A program made the translations under genes and the position numbers. This document shows positions 9,082-18,090 of a DNA stretch of 64,000 nt, piece after piece; position 1 is the stretch's first letter; each line of letters begins with the position of its first letter. The DNA lies in contig NZ_CVRM01000004.1 in NCBI RefSeq assembly GCF_001258055.1, forward strand, positions 1 to 64,000, read 5' to 3'. The stretch comes from Phaeobacter italicus (GTDB taxonomy: Bacteria > Pseudomonadota > Alphaproteobacteria > Rhodobacterales > Rhodobacteraceae). The notes under the pieces were generated by a model. That model was not told the DNA's origin. It saw only the letters and a list, made by a program, of their open reading frames with translations, and ran no database searches.

Positions 9082-10993
9082 TTTGACGAAGAACCGGTCT
9101 TCAGGCGGCGAAACGATTGGTGCACTTCTGGCGAAGAACGCGTCGCTCCACGGAAAGGATATCGCCCGTCGCGAAAAAGAGCGTGGGATATGGAAAGAAA
9201 CCACCTGGGCGGAATACGCCCAAGAGGTGGTGGCCTGTGCGGCTGGGCTTGAAAAAATCGGCGTGAAGCCTGGCAAAGCAGTGCTTGTTCTGGGCGATAA
9301 CCGTGCGCGGCTCTATGGCGGCATGCTGGCTGTTTCGTTGCTTGGTGCCTACGCCATGCCCGCTTATCCGGGCGCAACTCTTGAGGAACTAAGGCACTTT
9401 CTTGGCGAAGTCGAGATCGTCGCGGCCATTGCGGAAGATCAGGAACAGGTTGACAAGATCCTGGAACTGAAGGACGCGGGCGCCGAGGGCATCGACCACA
9501 TCATTTATGATGAAGCGCGCGGTCTTGGCTTCTACGAGGTTGAAGGGTTGTTGTCCTGGGATCACCTGATCGAAGTTGGTCAGCACGATCTGAACGAAAC
9601 CCCGGGCCTGCGTGAGGAACTGCTTAGTCGTGCGAAGCCGGAAGATCCGGCCATTTTTCTGCACTCCTCCGGAACGACGGGCGCGCCGAAGGGCATCGTA
9701 CTGAGTCAGAAGAACGTTCTTGCTGCTGCTCGGAATGGACATGCGGCGGGTGCCTTCGACGAAAATGAGGAGATCCTCGCGTACTTGCCGATGGCCTGGG
9801 TGGGAGACTACGCCATAACCGTTGCCGCGGCACTCCTTTGGCGTTTCACCGTGAATGTGCCTGAGCGCCAGGAAACGGTCGTGCGCGACATGCGCGAGAT
9901 CGCTCCGACCTTCTATCTGGCGGCTCCGAGAAGCTGGGACCAGATGCTGACGACAATCCAGGTGGGTATCGAAAATTCGACCCCTTTAAAGAAACGGCTG
10001 TACCATTTTTTCATGGATCGGGCCATCGCGGCGGAAACGCGCAAGCTGAATGGCAAAAGCGGCGGTGTTCTTGAGCCTTTGGGCCGACTTTTGGGCGAGG
10101 CAATCATTTTCGGTCCGGTCAAGGACCAGTTCGGAATGAGCCGACTCAAGAACGCGTTCACCGGCGGTGAAGCAATCGGCGAAGACACCTTTGTTTTCTA
10201 CCGAGCCTTGGGAATCAAATTGCGCCAACTCTACGGCCAAACCGAAAACAGCGCGATCAATGCAATTCAGTCTCCGGGTGAAGTGCGCCTTCATACGGTT
10301 GGCAAACCCGCGCCCGGCGTCGAGGTGACCATCGCCGAGGACGGGGAGATCTTGGTACGCTCGGACAGCGTATTCGAAGGGTACTTCAACAAACCCGAAG
10401 CGACCGCCGAAGCCCTTGAGGGCGGGTGGCTGCATACAGGTGATGCCGGGTATTTGGAGGAAGATGGACACCTGGTTGTTCTGGGGCGCGTCTCCGAGGT
10501 CATGCATACGGCCGGAGGCGAGCGGTTTGTGCCAAACTACATCGAGAACCGGTTGAAATTCAGCCCTTATATTAAGGATGCTGCCGTAATCGGCGCCGGG
10601 CTTGACGAATTGACGGCTATGGTCTGCGTGGATTTCGAAGCCGTTGGCCACTGGGCAGAGGTGAACGGCGTGCCCTATGTGTCTTATGCCGATCTTTCTC
10701 AGCGTGAAGAGGTCGCGACGTTGCTTCGCGAGGCCTTCCAACGGGTCAACAAGGCCGTCACCGAACCATTGCGCCTGCAACGCTTTGTAAGTCTGCCGAA
10801 AGAATTCGACCCGGACGATGGTGAAATCACGCGAACCCGAAAACTGCGGAGGAAGGTCGTTCAGGAACGCTATGCCGACGTGATCGCGGCGCTCTACGAC
10901 GGTTCAAAAGAGGTCCATGTAAGCGCGCAGGTGACTTACGAGACCGGGGAAGTAGGGAAGGTCGAAAGAAGCCTTCCCATCAGGGAGGTATAA
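9074..10993 (+). CDS. AMP-forming acyl-CoA synthetase (long-chain-type) encoded inside the importer operon
   Basis: Activates a carboxylic acid to its CoA thioester through an acyl-adenylate. 639 aa. P-loop motif LHSSGTTGAPKG (about residues 195-206), adenylate motif LYGQTEN, WLHTGDAGYLEEDGHLVVLGR, and a C-terminal ITRTRKLRRK carrying the catalytic Lys region. Length and the eukaryote-like linker resemble FadD15/Faa-type synthetases. The gene sits between livG (8-bp overlap) and livH, whose ATG follows its stop directly (TAAATG). This placement suggests uptake coupled to thioesterification of the imported acid. Other acyl lengths and ring substrates are possible; the sequence does not settle this. 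Confidence 0.9.
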   Translation: MTDLTKNRSSGGETIGALLAKNASLHGKDIARREKERGIWKETTWAEYAQEVVACAAGLEKIGVKPGKAVLVLGDNRARLYGGMLAVSLLGAYAMPAYPGATLEELRHFLGEVEIVAAIAEDQEQVDKILELKDAGAEGIDHIIYDEARGLGFYEVEGLLSWDHLIEVGQHDLNETPGLREELLSRAKPEDPAIFLHSSGTTGAPKGIVLSQKNVLAAARNGHAAGAFDENEEILAYLPMAWVGDYAITVAAALLWRFTVNVPERQETVVRDMREIAPTFYLAAPRSWDQMLTTIQVGIENSTPLKKRLYHFFMDRAIAAETRKLNGKSGGVLEPLGRLLGEAIIFGPVKDQFGMSRLKNAFTGGEAIGEDTFVFYRALGIKLRQLYGQTENSAINAIQSPGEVRLHTVGKPAPGVEVTIAEDGEILVRSDSVFEGYFNKPEATAEALEGGWLHTGDAGYLEEDGHLVVLGRVSEVMHTAGGERFVPNYIENRLKFSPYIKDAAVIGAGLDELTAMVCVDFEAVGHWAEVNGVPYVSYADLSQREEVATLLREAFQRVNKAVTEPLRLQRFVSLPKEFDPDDGEITRTRKLRRKVVQERYADVIAALYDGSKEVHVSAQVTYETGEVGKVERSLPIREV

Positions 10994-11881
10994 ATGGACT
11001 GGGTCTTTCTATCAGAGCTTGCGATCAACGGAGCCTTGACGGGTCTGCTGTACTCGCTATTCGCCATCGGCCTTGTGCTGATTTACAAGGCATCTTCGGT
11101 GCCCAATCTGGCTCAGGGCGGGTTGACCATGGTAGGGGCCTATGTGGTCCTGGCGCTGGCACGCGACGTGGGTTTACCCTTGTGGCTGGCCATCCCTCTG
11201 GCTGCGGTTGTCATGTTCGGCCTTGGGTTCGGCATTGAGCGTGTTGCTCTGCGCCGTCTCGCAGGTCGGCCGGTTGTCATGATCTTGATGCTGACACTCG
11301 GCCTCGACATTTTCCTGCGGGGTACAACGCTTGCGATTTGGGGCGGGACGTCACGTTCGATGGAATTGGGCGTCAGCTATGATCCACTGTTTTTTGACGA
11401 CATCTTCATCAGCCGCATCCATCTGGTTGGTGCCGGTGTTGCGCTCGCCTTGTTTGTCGCATTCATGCTGTTTTTCCGAACCCGGACCGGGATCAAGTTG
11501 CGGGCGATCGCGGATGATTACATGGCTTCGTGGTCGGTAGGTATCTCGGTTGAACGCGGAGTTGGCCTGTCCTGGGCGCTGGCATCCGTTGTTGCCGTCG
11601 CTGCGGGCGTTATCTGGGGCGAGATTCAGGGTGTCGATCAGGCGCTGTCGCTGTTGCTTCTCAAAGGTCTGACAGTTGCCGTTCTCGGTGGTCTCGACAG
11701 TATCCTTGGCGCCGTGATCGCAGGCATCATCCTGGGCGTCGTCGAAAACGTTGTTTCTGATTTCCTCGATCCGCTTGTCGGAGGCGGAAGCCGTGAGCTT
11801 ATCGTCGCCGCCGTGCTCATTCTTACCGTCATGATCCGTCCGCACGGGCTGTTCGGTCGTCACGACATCGAAAGGGTGTAA
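10994..11881 (+). CDS. livH: LIV-type ABC transporter permease (LivH)
   Basis: Inner-membrane permease, 295 aa, with about eight hydrophobic segments. It opens with the family-typical NGALTGLLYSLFAIGLVLIYK and contains the conserved cytoplasmic loop RTRTGIKLRAIADD followed by GVDQALSLLLLKGLTVAVLGGLDS. It pairs with the LivM permease 3 bp downstream. Part of the complete importer LivG-ligase-LivH-LivM-LivF-binding proteins. Confidence 0.93.
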   Translation: MDWVFLSELAINGALTGLLYSLFAIGLVLIYKASSVPNLAQGGLTMVGAYVVLALARDVGLPLWLAIPLAAVVMFGLGFGIERVALRRLAGRPVVMILMLTLGLDIFLRGTTLAIWGGTSRSMELGVSYDPLFFDDIFISRIHLVGAGVALALFVAFMLFFRTRTGIKLRAIADDYMASWSVGISVERGVGLSWALASVVAVAAGVIWGEIQGVDQALSLLLLKGLTVAVLGGLDSILGAVIAGIILGVVENVVSDFLDPLVGGGSRELIVAAVLILTVMIRPHGLFGRHDIERV

Positions 11882-11884
11882 GGG

Positions 11885-12958
11885 ATGTTTTACAGACTTT
11901 CCGGCGTCCATCACGCCAACTACGTTTCGGACAGCCGTATCTTCAAGGTGCCTGCCGACAGAAATCTGACAGCATTCATCTTTCTGATCGGTCTTGCCGC
12001 GCCATTCATCATCCCGTCGCTTTATCTGAACAGCTACATGCTTCCCTGGCTGATCTGGACGGCCGCCGCGCTTGGATTGAATCTGGTGACAGGTTGGGCA
12101 GGCCAACTTCACTTGGGTTATGCTGCGGTCATGGCCGTCGGAGCGTATTCGTCGATCCATGCCGCGCGTTTCGGGGTGCCGTGGGAATTCGCCCTGATCA
12201 TCGGCGGATTGACGTCATCCGTGATCGGCAGCCTGTTTGCTTTTGCCGCTTTGCGGGTCAAGGGACTGTATCTCGCCCTTACCACTCTTGCGATGCAATT
12301 CGTGATGGACTGGGTTCTGACCCACTCTCCGGCGATCTCGGGGGGTTCACACGCGTCGCTCCAGTCACCGACATTGGCTCTGCTCGGGCAAGAGATTACC
12401 ACTGATACTGGCTTCTACTATGTCGCCTTCGGCTGGTGTGTGTTGGTGACGATCTTCATGCTTAATCTCAAGCGTACTGGACTCGGTCGCGCCTTGGTCG
12501 CTGTCCGGGAAAAAGACTTTGCGGCCGCGATCCTGGGTGTGAACAGTTTCTACTACAAAATCCTCGCGTTCGCGACTTCGTCGTTCATCGCAGGCGTCAG
12601 CGGTGCGTTGCTTGTTGCCACCTTTTTCTTTCTCGCCGCACCCGAGCAATTTTCGGTTGCCGTTTCGATCCAGGTTCTTGCGATGGTGATTGTTGGCGGC
12701 CTTGGCAGCATTATCGGTTCCTATTTCGGTGTTGCCCTGATCCTTCTTGTTCCGGGTATCGTGAACGGTCTCGTCGTCACGCTGAGTGACGGGCTTGGCA
12801 TGCAGATCGATGTTGAAACACTCGCTCACATCCCGAACGCAGTCTATGGCGCACTGATCGTCATTATCCTTCTGATCGAACCACTCGGTTTGGGAAAACT
12901 CTACGGCAACATCAGAGACTATCTGATGGTCTGGCCCTTCGATCAGTTCAAGAAATAG
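11885..12958 (+). CDS. livM: LIV-type ABC transporter permease (LivM)
   Basis: Second inner-membrane permease, 357 aa. The N-terminal cytoplasmic extension is about 40 residues. Multiple hydrophobic segments follow, with the LivM hallmarks GLNLVTGWAGQLHLGYAAVMAVGAY and RTGLGRALVAVREKDFAAAILGVN. The late segment IQVLAMVIVGGLGSIIGSYFG matches the family. It starts 3 bp after livH. No frameshift or unusual composition is seen. Confidence 0.93.
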   Translation: MFYRLSGVHHANYVSDSRIFKVPADRNLTAFIFLIGLAAPFIIPSLYLNSYMLPWLIWTAAALGLNLVTGWAGQLHLGYAAVMAVGAYSSIHAARFGVPWEFALIIGGLTSSVIGSLFAFAALRVKGLYLALTTLAMQFVMDWVLTHSPAISGGSHASLQSPTLALLGQEITTDTGFYYVAFGWCVLVTIFMLNLKRTGLGRALVAVREKDFAAAILGVNSFYYKILAFATSSFIAGVSGALLVATFFFLAAPEQFSVAVSIQVLAMVIVGGLGSIIGSYFGVALILLVPGIVNGLVVTLSDGLGMQIDVETLAHIPNAVYGALIVIILLIEPLGLGKLYGNIRDYLMVWPFDQFKK

Positions 12959-12962
12959 GGGA

Positions 12963-13778
12963 ATGCCGATGCAAGAAAAAGTTGAAGCCCAGAACATTCT
13001 ATCCATGAACAGCGTCGAAGTACTGTACGACAATGTAATACTGGCGATCAAAGGTGTTTCGGTCCAAGTCCCAAAGGGCGAGATGATCGCACTCTTGGGA
13101 TCGAACGGAGCGGGAAAAAGCACCACGTTGAAAGCGATCAGCGGTCTTTTGAAGGCTGAGCGCGGACGCATCAGCCGAGGTGAGATAACGTTCCAGGGAG
13201 TGGACATTACCGAAGCGCTCGCGCAAGAACGCGTCGAGATGGGCATCTGTCATGTCATCGAAGGGCGGCGGGTCTTCGAACATCTGACCCCCGACGAGAA
13301 CCTGACCGCCGCCGCGCCGCGCGGAATGTCCCGATCAACGCTGAATGCGGAAAAGGACAAGATCTACGGATATTTTCCGCGGCTTGCCGAACGCAAAAGT
13401 TCGCAAGCAGGCTATTTGTCGGGTGGTGAGCAACAGATGCTTGCCATTGGGCGGGCCCTCGTGACCCAGCCGAAGCTGTTGATGCTTGATGAACCAAGTC
13501 TCGGGCTTGCTCCGTTCCTGGTCGAGGAGATCTTCGGCATCTTGCAAAAGATCAATAAGGATGAGGGCCTGTCCGTCCTGCTGGTGGAACAGAACGCCCT
13601 GGCGGCTCTGGAAATCGTTTCGCAAGGGTACCTTATCGAGAACGGCCGCGTTGTTATGCACGGCACCGCCGAGGCGCTCAAATCTAACTCCGACATTCAG
13701 GAGTTCTATCTAGGCGGCGGAGAGACCGACTTTCACAACGTCAAGCACTACAGCCGACGCAAACGTTGGTTGAGTTGA
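12963..13778 (+). CDS. livF: LIV-type ABC transporter ATP-binding protein (LivF)
   Basis: Second ATPase of the importer, 271 aa. Walker A is GSNGAGKST, Q-loop region HVIEGRRVFEHLT, signature YLSGGEQQMLAIGRAL and Walker B LLMLDEPSLGL. It carries a basic C-terminal tail (HYSRRKRWLS) about 20 residues longer than usual LivF. Start ATG at 12963, or the in-frame ATG at 12969. The gene lies 4 bp after livM and 33 bp before the first binding-protein gene. Confidence 0.93.
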   Translation: MPMQEKVEAQNILSMNSVEVLYDNVILAIKGVSVQVPKGEMIALLGSNGAGKSTTLKAISGLLKAERGRISRGEITFQGVDITEALAQERVEMGICHVIEGRRVFEHLTPDENLTAAAPRGMSRSTLNAEKDKIYGYFPRLAERKSSQAGYLSGGEQQMLAIGRALVTQPKLLMLDEPSLGLAPFLVEEIFGILQKINKDEGLSVLLVEQNALAALEIVSQGYLIENGRVVMHGTAEALKSNSDIQEFYLGGGETDFHNVKHYSRRKRWLS

Positions 13779-13811
13779 GGTACTAATCAGAAGTTGTTCA
13801 GGGAGGAACAA

Positions 13812-15050
13812 ATGAAGAAATTTACCAAAGCGTTGGCTGTACTATCCATGTTCGGAGGAGCAGTGTTCAGCACCCAGGCGCTGGCCGAGCCATTCAAGAT
13901 CGGCATCTGCTACGACCTCAGCAAAGCCTATACCTTTGCCACGCCGCAGGTTTCGCAGGCCGCGATGGACCTTGCCAAGCTCATCAACATGAAGGGCGGC
14001 ATCGGTGGCGAACCGGTCGAAGTCATCGTGCGTGACCACGGGAACGAACCGCAGCGCGGAATCGAGTGCTACTCGAAACTCAGCCGCGAGGGCGTCTTTG
14101 TTTTCGATACCCTGTCCACTCCGGTGTCTCTGGCTATCCTGCCGCGGGCCATGGAAGACGGGCGTATCCTGATGCAGTCTCTTGTCGGGCGCGGCGATGC
14201 CGTTGATGGCACCGTCTTCGATTGGGTCTATCCGATCGGGCCGACCTATTGGGGACAGGCCGCCAACGATGTCGCCTACATCAAGCAATTGCATGACGGC
14301 GATCTGTCAGATGTGAAGGTCGGGTTTGTTTACTTCGATTATCCCTTCGGGCAGGAGCCGATCGAGATCCTGGAAACCCTGTCCGAGAAAGAGGGTTTCG
14401 AGCTTGAACTGTACCCCGTGCCACTGCCTGGCAGCGACCAGGCCGGCGTGTGGTCGAAGGTGCGCCGCGACAAGCCCGATCATGTGATCGTCTGGATGCT
14501 GGGCGGTGCCCATGTGGTTGCCTCGAAAGAGATGAAGCGCAATCGCATTCCGATGGACAAATACATCTCGGTCAACTGGCTGAACGAAGTCGATATCGCC
14601 AACATCGGTAAAGAGGCCGCCAAAGGTATCAAGCGCGGGACCAATGTCGTGGGCGGTCAGGATATTGCCCTGTATCAGGAAATCATGGCCGAGCTTTATG
14701 ACAAGGGCGAGGGATCCGGCCCGATCGAGAAGACGCAGGACGTTTTCTACAACACCGGGCTGGCCATGTATTCGATCATGTTCGAAGCCGCGCGCAAGGC
14801 GGCGGAAGCCGAGGGGCTGCCGATCACTCCGACATCCTACAAGGCCGGACTGGAGTCGCTTGAGGGCTATGACGCGAACGGGCTGATGGCCCCCGTTACG
14901 GTGACGGCCGAAGATCATGGCGGCGGGGGCAAGACCCGTATCGAAATGTGGGACGGAGAGACTTGGGTGCCGCAAACCGACTGGATCTCTGCGTACACGG
15001 ACGTTGTGTGGGGTGTGGTTAAAGAGAGTTCCGCGAAATACGAGCAGTGA
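13812..15050 (+). CDS. Periplasmic substrate-binding protein, LIV/HAAT type (copy 1)
   Basis: Exported receptor delivering the substrate to the LivHM permease, 412 aa. The signal peptide runs from MKKFTK through a hydrophobic core to QALA, with mature protein from about residue 26. The type I periplasmic binding fold starts FKIGICYDLSKAYTF. Notable motifs are VRDHGNEPQRGIECY and MQSLVGRGDAVDG. The start is the ATG at 13812 behind GGGAGGA; an earlier in-frame ATG at 13794 would bury the signal peptide. Immediately followed by a close paralogue at 15148. The ligand is unknown; the operon suggests a carboxylate. Confidence 0.9.
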   Translation: MKKFTKALAVLSMFGGAVFSTQALAEPFKIGICYDLSKAYTFATPQVSQAAMDLAKLINMKGGIGGEPVEVIVRDHGNEPQRGIECYSKLSREGVFVFDTLSTPVSLAILPRAMEDGRILMQSLVGRGDAVDGTVFDWVYPIGPTYWGQAANDVAYIKQLHDGDLSDVKVGFVYFDYPFGQEPIEILETLSEKEGFELELYPVPLPGSDQAGVWSKVRRDKPDHVIVWMLGGAHVVASKEMKRNRIPMDKYISVNWLNEVDIANIGKEAAKGIKRGTNVVGGQDIALYQEIMAELYDKGEGSGPIEKTQDVFYNTGLAMYSIMFEAARKAAEAEGLPITPTSYKAGLESLEGYDANGLMAPVTVTAEDHGGGGKTRIEMWDGETWVPQTDWISAYTDVVWGVVKESSAKYEQ

Positions 15051-15147
15051 AAGACTGGTAGCAGGAAGGGCGACGCTACGCGGGGCGGCAGCGGCGTTTA
15101 CAAAGCGGTATCACCGCCCCAAACCAAACCAACGGGAGAGAGAAAAC

Positions 15148-16398
15148 ATGAAAGTCAAACAGCACATTAAGGCAGTGGTACTTGCTACTGCGCTGGCAGC
15201 AAGCGCGACTGTTGCCTCAGCGCAGGACAAGGAGCCGATCCGCTTCGGACTCTGCTTCGACCTCAGTAAATCCTACACGTTCATTTCGCCGCAGGTGGCC
15301 CAGGCCGCGCAGGACCTGGCGATGTACACCAACGAAAATGGCGGTATCGAAGGGCATCCGGTTGAAGTCATCATTCGCGATCACGGCAACGAACCGCAGC
15401 GCGGTGTGGAATGCTACGAGCAGCTCAAGCGCGAAGGCGTTTTCCTTTTCAATTTTCTGTCCACGCCGGTCACGAACGCGGTTCTGCCGCGTGCGATGAA
15501 GGACGGCAACGTGTTGATGCAGTCCTTTGTTGGCCGCGGTGACGCGGTGGACGGCGAAGTGTTCGAATGGGTTTTCCCGGTCGGTCCGACGTACTGGCAG
15601 CAGGCGGCAAATGACGTTGCCTTCATCAAGGGTCAGATGGGCGGTGACTTGAGCAAGGCGAAGATCGGGTTCATCTATCTGGATTATCCCTTTGGCCAGG
15701 AACCGATCGAGATCCTGAAAACGCTTTCCGAAAAGGAAGGGTTCGAACTGGAGCTGTATCCCGTGCCGCTTCCCGGGTCGGATCAGGCCGGCGCATGGAG
15801 CAAAATCCGCCGCGACAAGCCTGACTACGTGATCAGCTGGCTGCTGGCGGGCGGGCATGTGGTCGCCTCGAAGGAAATGCGCCGCAACCGTTTCCCGATC
15901 GACCGCTATCTGTCGGTGAACTGGCTGAACGAAGTTGATATCGCCAATATTGGCGCACAAGAGGCGAAAGGCATCCTGCGCGGGACCAACGTGGCCGGTG
16001 GCCAGGAAGTTCCGATCGTCAAGACGATGCTGGACACCTACTATGCCAATGGCAAGGGCAGCGGTCCCGAGAGCCTGGTGCGCGACGTGTACTACAACAC
16101 GGGCATGGCGATCTACTCGGCCGGTTTCGAAGCCGCGCGGATCGCAATTACTGAAAACGGTTGGCCGATCACACCGGAAAGCATGAAGAATGCCTATGAA
16201 TCGATCGAGGACTTCGATGGAAACGGCATCATGGCCCCGGTTACAGTGACCGACAAAGACCACGGTGGTGGCGGCAAGACTCGGGTCGAACAGTGGAATG
16301 GCGAAACCTGGGTTCCGCTGACCGACTGGAGCGCCGACTATCTCGACGTTGTTTGGGATGTCATCAAGCACAGCTCCGCGACGTTCACCGTCGAATAA
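15148..16398 (+). CDS. Periplasmic substrate-binding protein, LIV/HAAT type (copy 2)
   Basis: 416-aa paralogue of the preceding gene. Long blocks are the same, such as DHGNEPQRG, DYPFGQEPIEIL, LYPVPLPGSDQAG and VNWLNEVDIANIG. The signal peptide ends near ASAQDK. The start ATG at 15148 lies behind a GGGAGAGA ribosome site. Most differences lie in surface segments and in residues that may line the pocket, so the two receptors could present different acids to one permease. Followed by a stem-loop before the crotonase genes, which could make these transcripts more abundant than downstream ones. Confidence 0.9.
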   Translation: MKVKQHIKAVVLATALAASATVASAQDKEPIRFGLCFDLSKSYTFISPQVAQAAQDLAMYTNENGGIEGHPVEVIIRDHGNEPQRGVECYEQLKREGVFLFNFLSTPVTNAVLPRAMKDGNVLMQSFVGRGDAVDGEVFEWVFPVGPTYWQQAANDVAFIKGQMGGDLSKAKIGFIYLDYPFGQEPIEILKTLSEKEGFELELYPVPLPGSDQAGAWSKIRRDKPDYVISWLLAGGHVVASKEMRRNRFPIDRYLSVNWLNEVDIANIGAQEAKGILRGTNVAGGQEVPIVKTMLDTYYANGKGSGPESLVRDVYYNTGMAIYSAGFEAARIAITENGWPITPESMKNAYESIEDFDGNGIMAPVTVTDKDHGGGGKTRVEQWNGETWVPLTDWSADYLDVVWDVIKHSSATFTVE

Positions 16399-16403
16399 GA
16401 CAG

Positions 16404-16437
16404 AGCTTCCCCGCGGCAGACATGTCGCGGGGAAGCT
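16404..16437 (+). terminator. Stem-loop after the binding-protein genes (terminator or attenuator)
   Basis: A 12-bp perfect stem, AGCTTCCCCGCG paired with CGCGGGGAAGCT, encloses a 10-nt loop and is followed by TTTCC rather than a long T run. It lies 6 bp after the stop of binding protein 2 and 41 bp before the next gene. Partial termination or 3'-end protection is plausible. Confidence 0.6.
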
Positions 16438-16477
16438 TTCCGCAGTTAGATTGTCCCGAGAAAGCGAAGCAGGTATC

Positions 16478-17254
16478 ATGAGCCCCATTGACGTGAAGAT
16501 CGAAGACGGAATTGCGACCGTCTGTATCAACCGGCCCGAACGTAAAAACGCGCTTTCCGTGGCGGCGACGAACGGGCTGACCGATGCTTGGGAAAAGATC
16601 GAGGCGGATGACAGCGTTCGTGTGGCCATTCTGACTTCTGCCGATTGCGGCGTTTTCAGCGCCGGACTGGATCTGAAGGAAGCCACACAAATCGCACGCG
16701 ACGAGGGTGTCGATATTCTGACCAAGATGCGCGACCCGTTTCACGAGACCATGCGCGCCTGCAAGAAACCGATCATCGCGGCGATGACAGGGTCGCTGAT
16801 GGCGGGCGGCATGATGCTGACCTTGAATTGCGATCTGCGGGTCGGTCTCAAGGGGACCAAGGTCGGTATCACCGAAGTAAAGATCGGTCGTGGATCGCCT
16901 TGGGCATCGCCAGCATTGTCCATGCTGCCGCAGCCCATCCTTATGGAAATAGTTCTGACCGGCGACTTGATGCCGATCGAGCGCCTGCACGAATACGGGT
17001 TCACCAACTATATCGAAGACACTCCCGATGCTGTCCGCGCACGGGCCTTCGACCTTGCCAAACGCATTGCCAGCGCGGCCCCGCTGTCGGTTGTTGCCGC
17101 GAAAGGCAGTGTTCGCGCAACCATGGATCTGGGCTGTGCCGGTGGCCTGAAAGAGGGCAAGCGCCTGCACGAGGTGGTTTACGCCAGCAACGACGCGATT
17201 GAAGGCCCAAAGGCCTTTGCTGAAAAGCGAGCACCCGTCTGGACCGGGACCTGA
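16478..17254 (+). CDS. Enoyl-CoA hydratase/isomerase family protein
   Basis: Crotonase-fold enzyme, 258 aa. The oxyanion-hole segments are FSAGLDLKEA and GSLMAGGMMLTLNCDLRV. The first hydratase glutamate (GGGCEL in classic enzymes) is Met here, while the second is kept in GITEVKIGRG. Simple syn-hydration is therefore doubtful and an isomerase or hydrolase role is equally possible. Start ATG at 16478; a longer in-frame start overlaps the stem-loop and is rejected. It belongs to the importer operon and is followed by a second crotonase 11 bp on. Confidence 0.82.
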   Translation: MSPIDVKIEDGIATVCINRPERKNALSVAATNGLTDAWEKIEADDSVRVAILTSADCGVFSAGLDLKEATQIARDEGVDILTKMRDPFHETMRACKKPIIAAMTGSLMAGGMMLTLNCDLRVGLKGTKVGITEVKIGRGSPWASPALSMLPQPILMEIVLTGDLMPIERLHEYGFTNYIEDTPDAVRARAFDLAKRIASAAPLSVVAAKGSVRATMDLGCAGGLKEGKRLHEVVYASNDAIEGPKAFAEKRAPVWTGT

Positions 17255-17265
17255 TGGAGACTTGA

Positions 17266-18048
17266 ATGACTGAGCTTATTCGCCTGGACAGGGATGGCCC
17301 TGTCGGAATCCTGCGGTTTCTTCAGCCGACAAAACGCAACCCTTACAGCATCGGGTTCGTCGAAGAACTGGTGGCGCTTCTGCGCGAAGCCGAACGGGAC
17401 GCTACGATCCGTGTCGTTGTCATGACCGGCGGCGATCATTTCAGCAGCGGCGGCGATCTTGTCGGGTTTCAGTCCGAGATCGCCAAAGGCGCGCGGGCGA
17501 CGTCGGAAATGGTGGACCTGGTTCACGATGGCGGACGCGCGGCCTATCTGTTTCGCAAACCTCTGATTTCCGCGGTATGCGGCGTGGCTTTTGGCGCGGG
17601 CCTCAGCCTGGCCTTGTCGGCGGATATTGTCGTTGCCGCCGAAGATGCCCGGCTGTGCGAAGTATTTGCACGCGTCGGCGGTTGTCCCGACACGGGATCA
17701 AGCTGGCTGCTTCAGCAGCGCGCCGGTGCGGGCGTTGCCCGGATGCTTGTGCTCACGGGCCGTGAAATCGACGGGCGCACCGCCAGGGACCTGCGCGTTG
17801 TCGAAGAATGCGTGCCGGCCAACCAGGTCGAGGTACGGGCGCTGGAAATTGCCCGCGAGATTGCAACGCACCCGATGTTTGGCGTTCAGACCGCCAAGCG
17901 TGTGATGCGCGCCGCAGCCGAGTGCAGCTATCTCGAGGCGCTGGATATCGAGCGCGATGCCCAAAGCGTTTTGCTGTGCGCGCATGACTTTCCCGAGGCC
18001 ATGAAAGCGTTTTCGGAAAAAAGAACTCCAGAATTCAAAGACCGTTAG
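17266..18048 (+). CDS. Enoyl-CoA hydratase/isomerase family protein (PaaG-like pocket)
   Basis: Crotonase-fold protein, 260 aa. Oxyanion-hole segments are FSSGGDLVGF and GVAFGAGLSLALSADIV. The position of the first hydratase Glu is Ser, and the second region reads LCEVFARVGGCPDTGSSWLL. The PDTGSSWLL stretch is like the PaaG-type isomerases, which use an Asp there. The likely role is double-bond isomerisation or ring-related chemistry rather than plain hydration, but this is inference. Directly upstream of etfBA. Confidence 0.82.
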   Translation: MTELIRLDRDGPVGILRFLQPTKRNPYSIGFVEELVALLREAERDATIRVVVMTGGDHFSSGGDLVGFQSEIAKGARATSEMVDLVHDGGRAAYLFRKPLISAVCGVAFGAGLSLALSADIVVAAEDARLCEVFARVGGCPDTGSSWLLQQRAGAGVARMLVLTGREIDGRTARDLRVVEECVPANQVEVRALEIAREIATHPMFGVQTAKRVMRAAAECSYLEALDIERDAQSVLLCAHDFPEAMKAFSEKRTPEFKDR

Positions 18049-18090
18049 CTCGGTTGAAACCTTATCGCAAAACTCAAGGAGACCACGCCA

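Noticed and set aside
15082-15120. Possible stem GGGGCGG/CCGCCCC between the two binding-protein genes
   Set aside because: Only 7 bp with a 25-nt loop and no T run; too weak to call a terminator.
15217-16725. 502-codon minus-strand open frame
   Set aside because: Antisense to the second binding protein and first crotonase; composition is that of a shadow frame.
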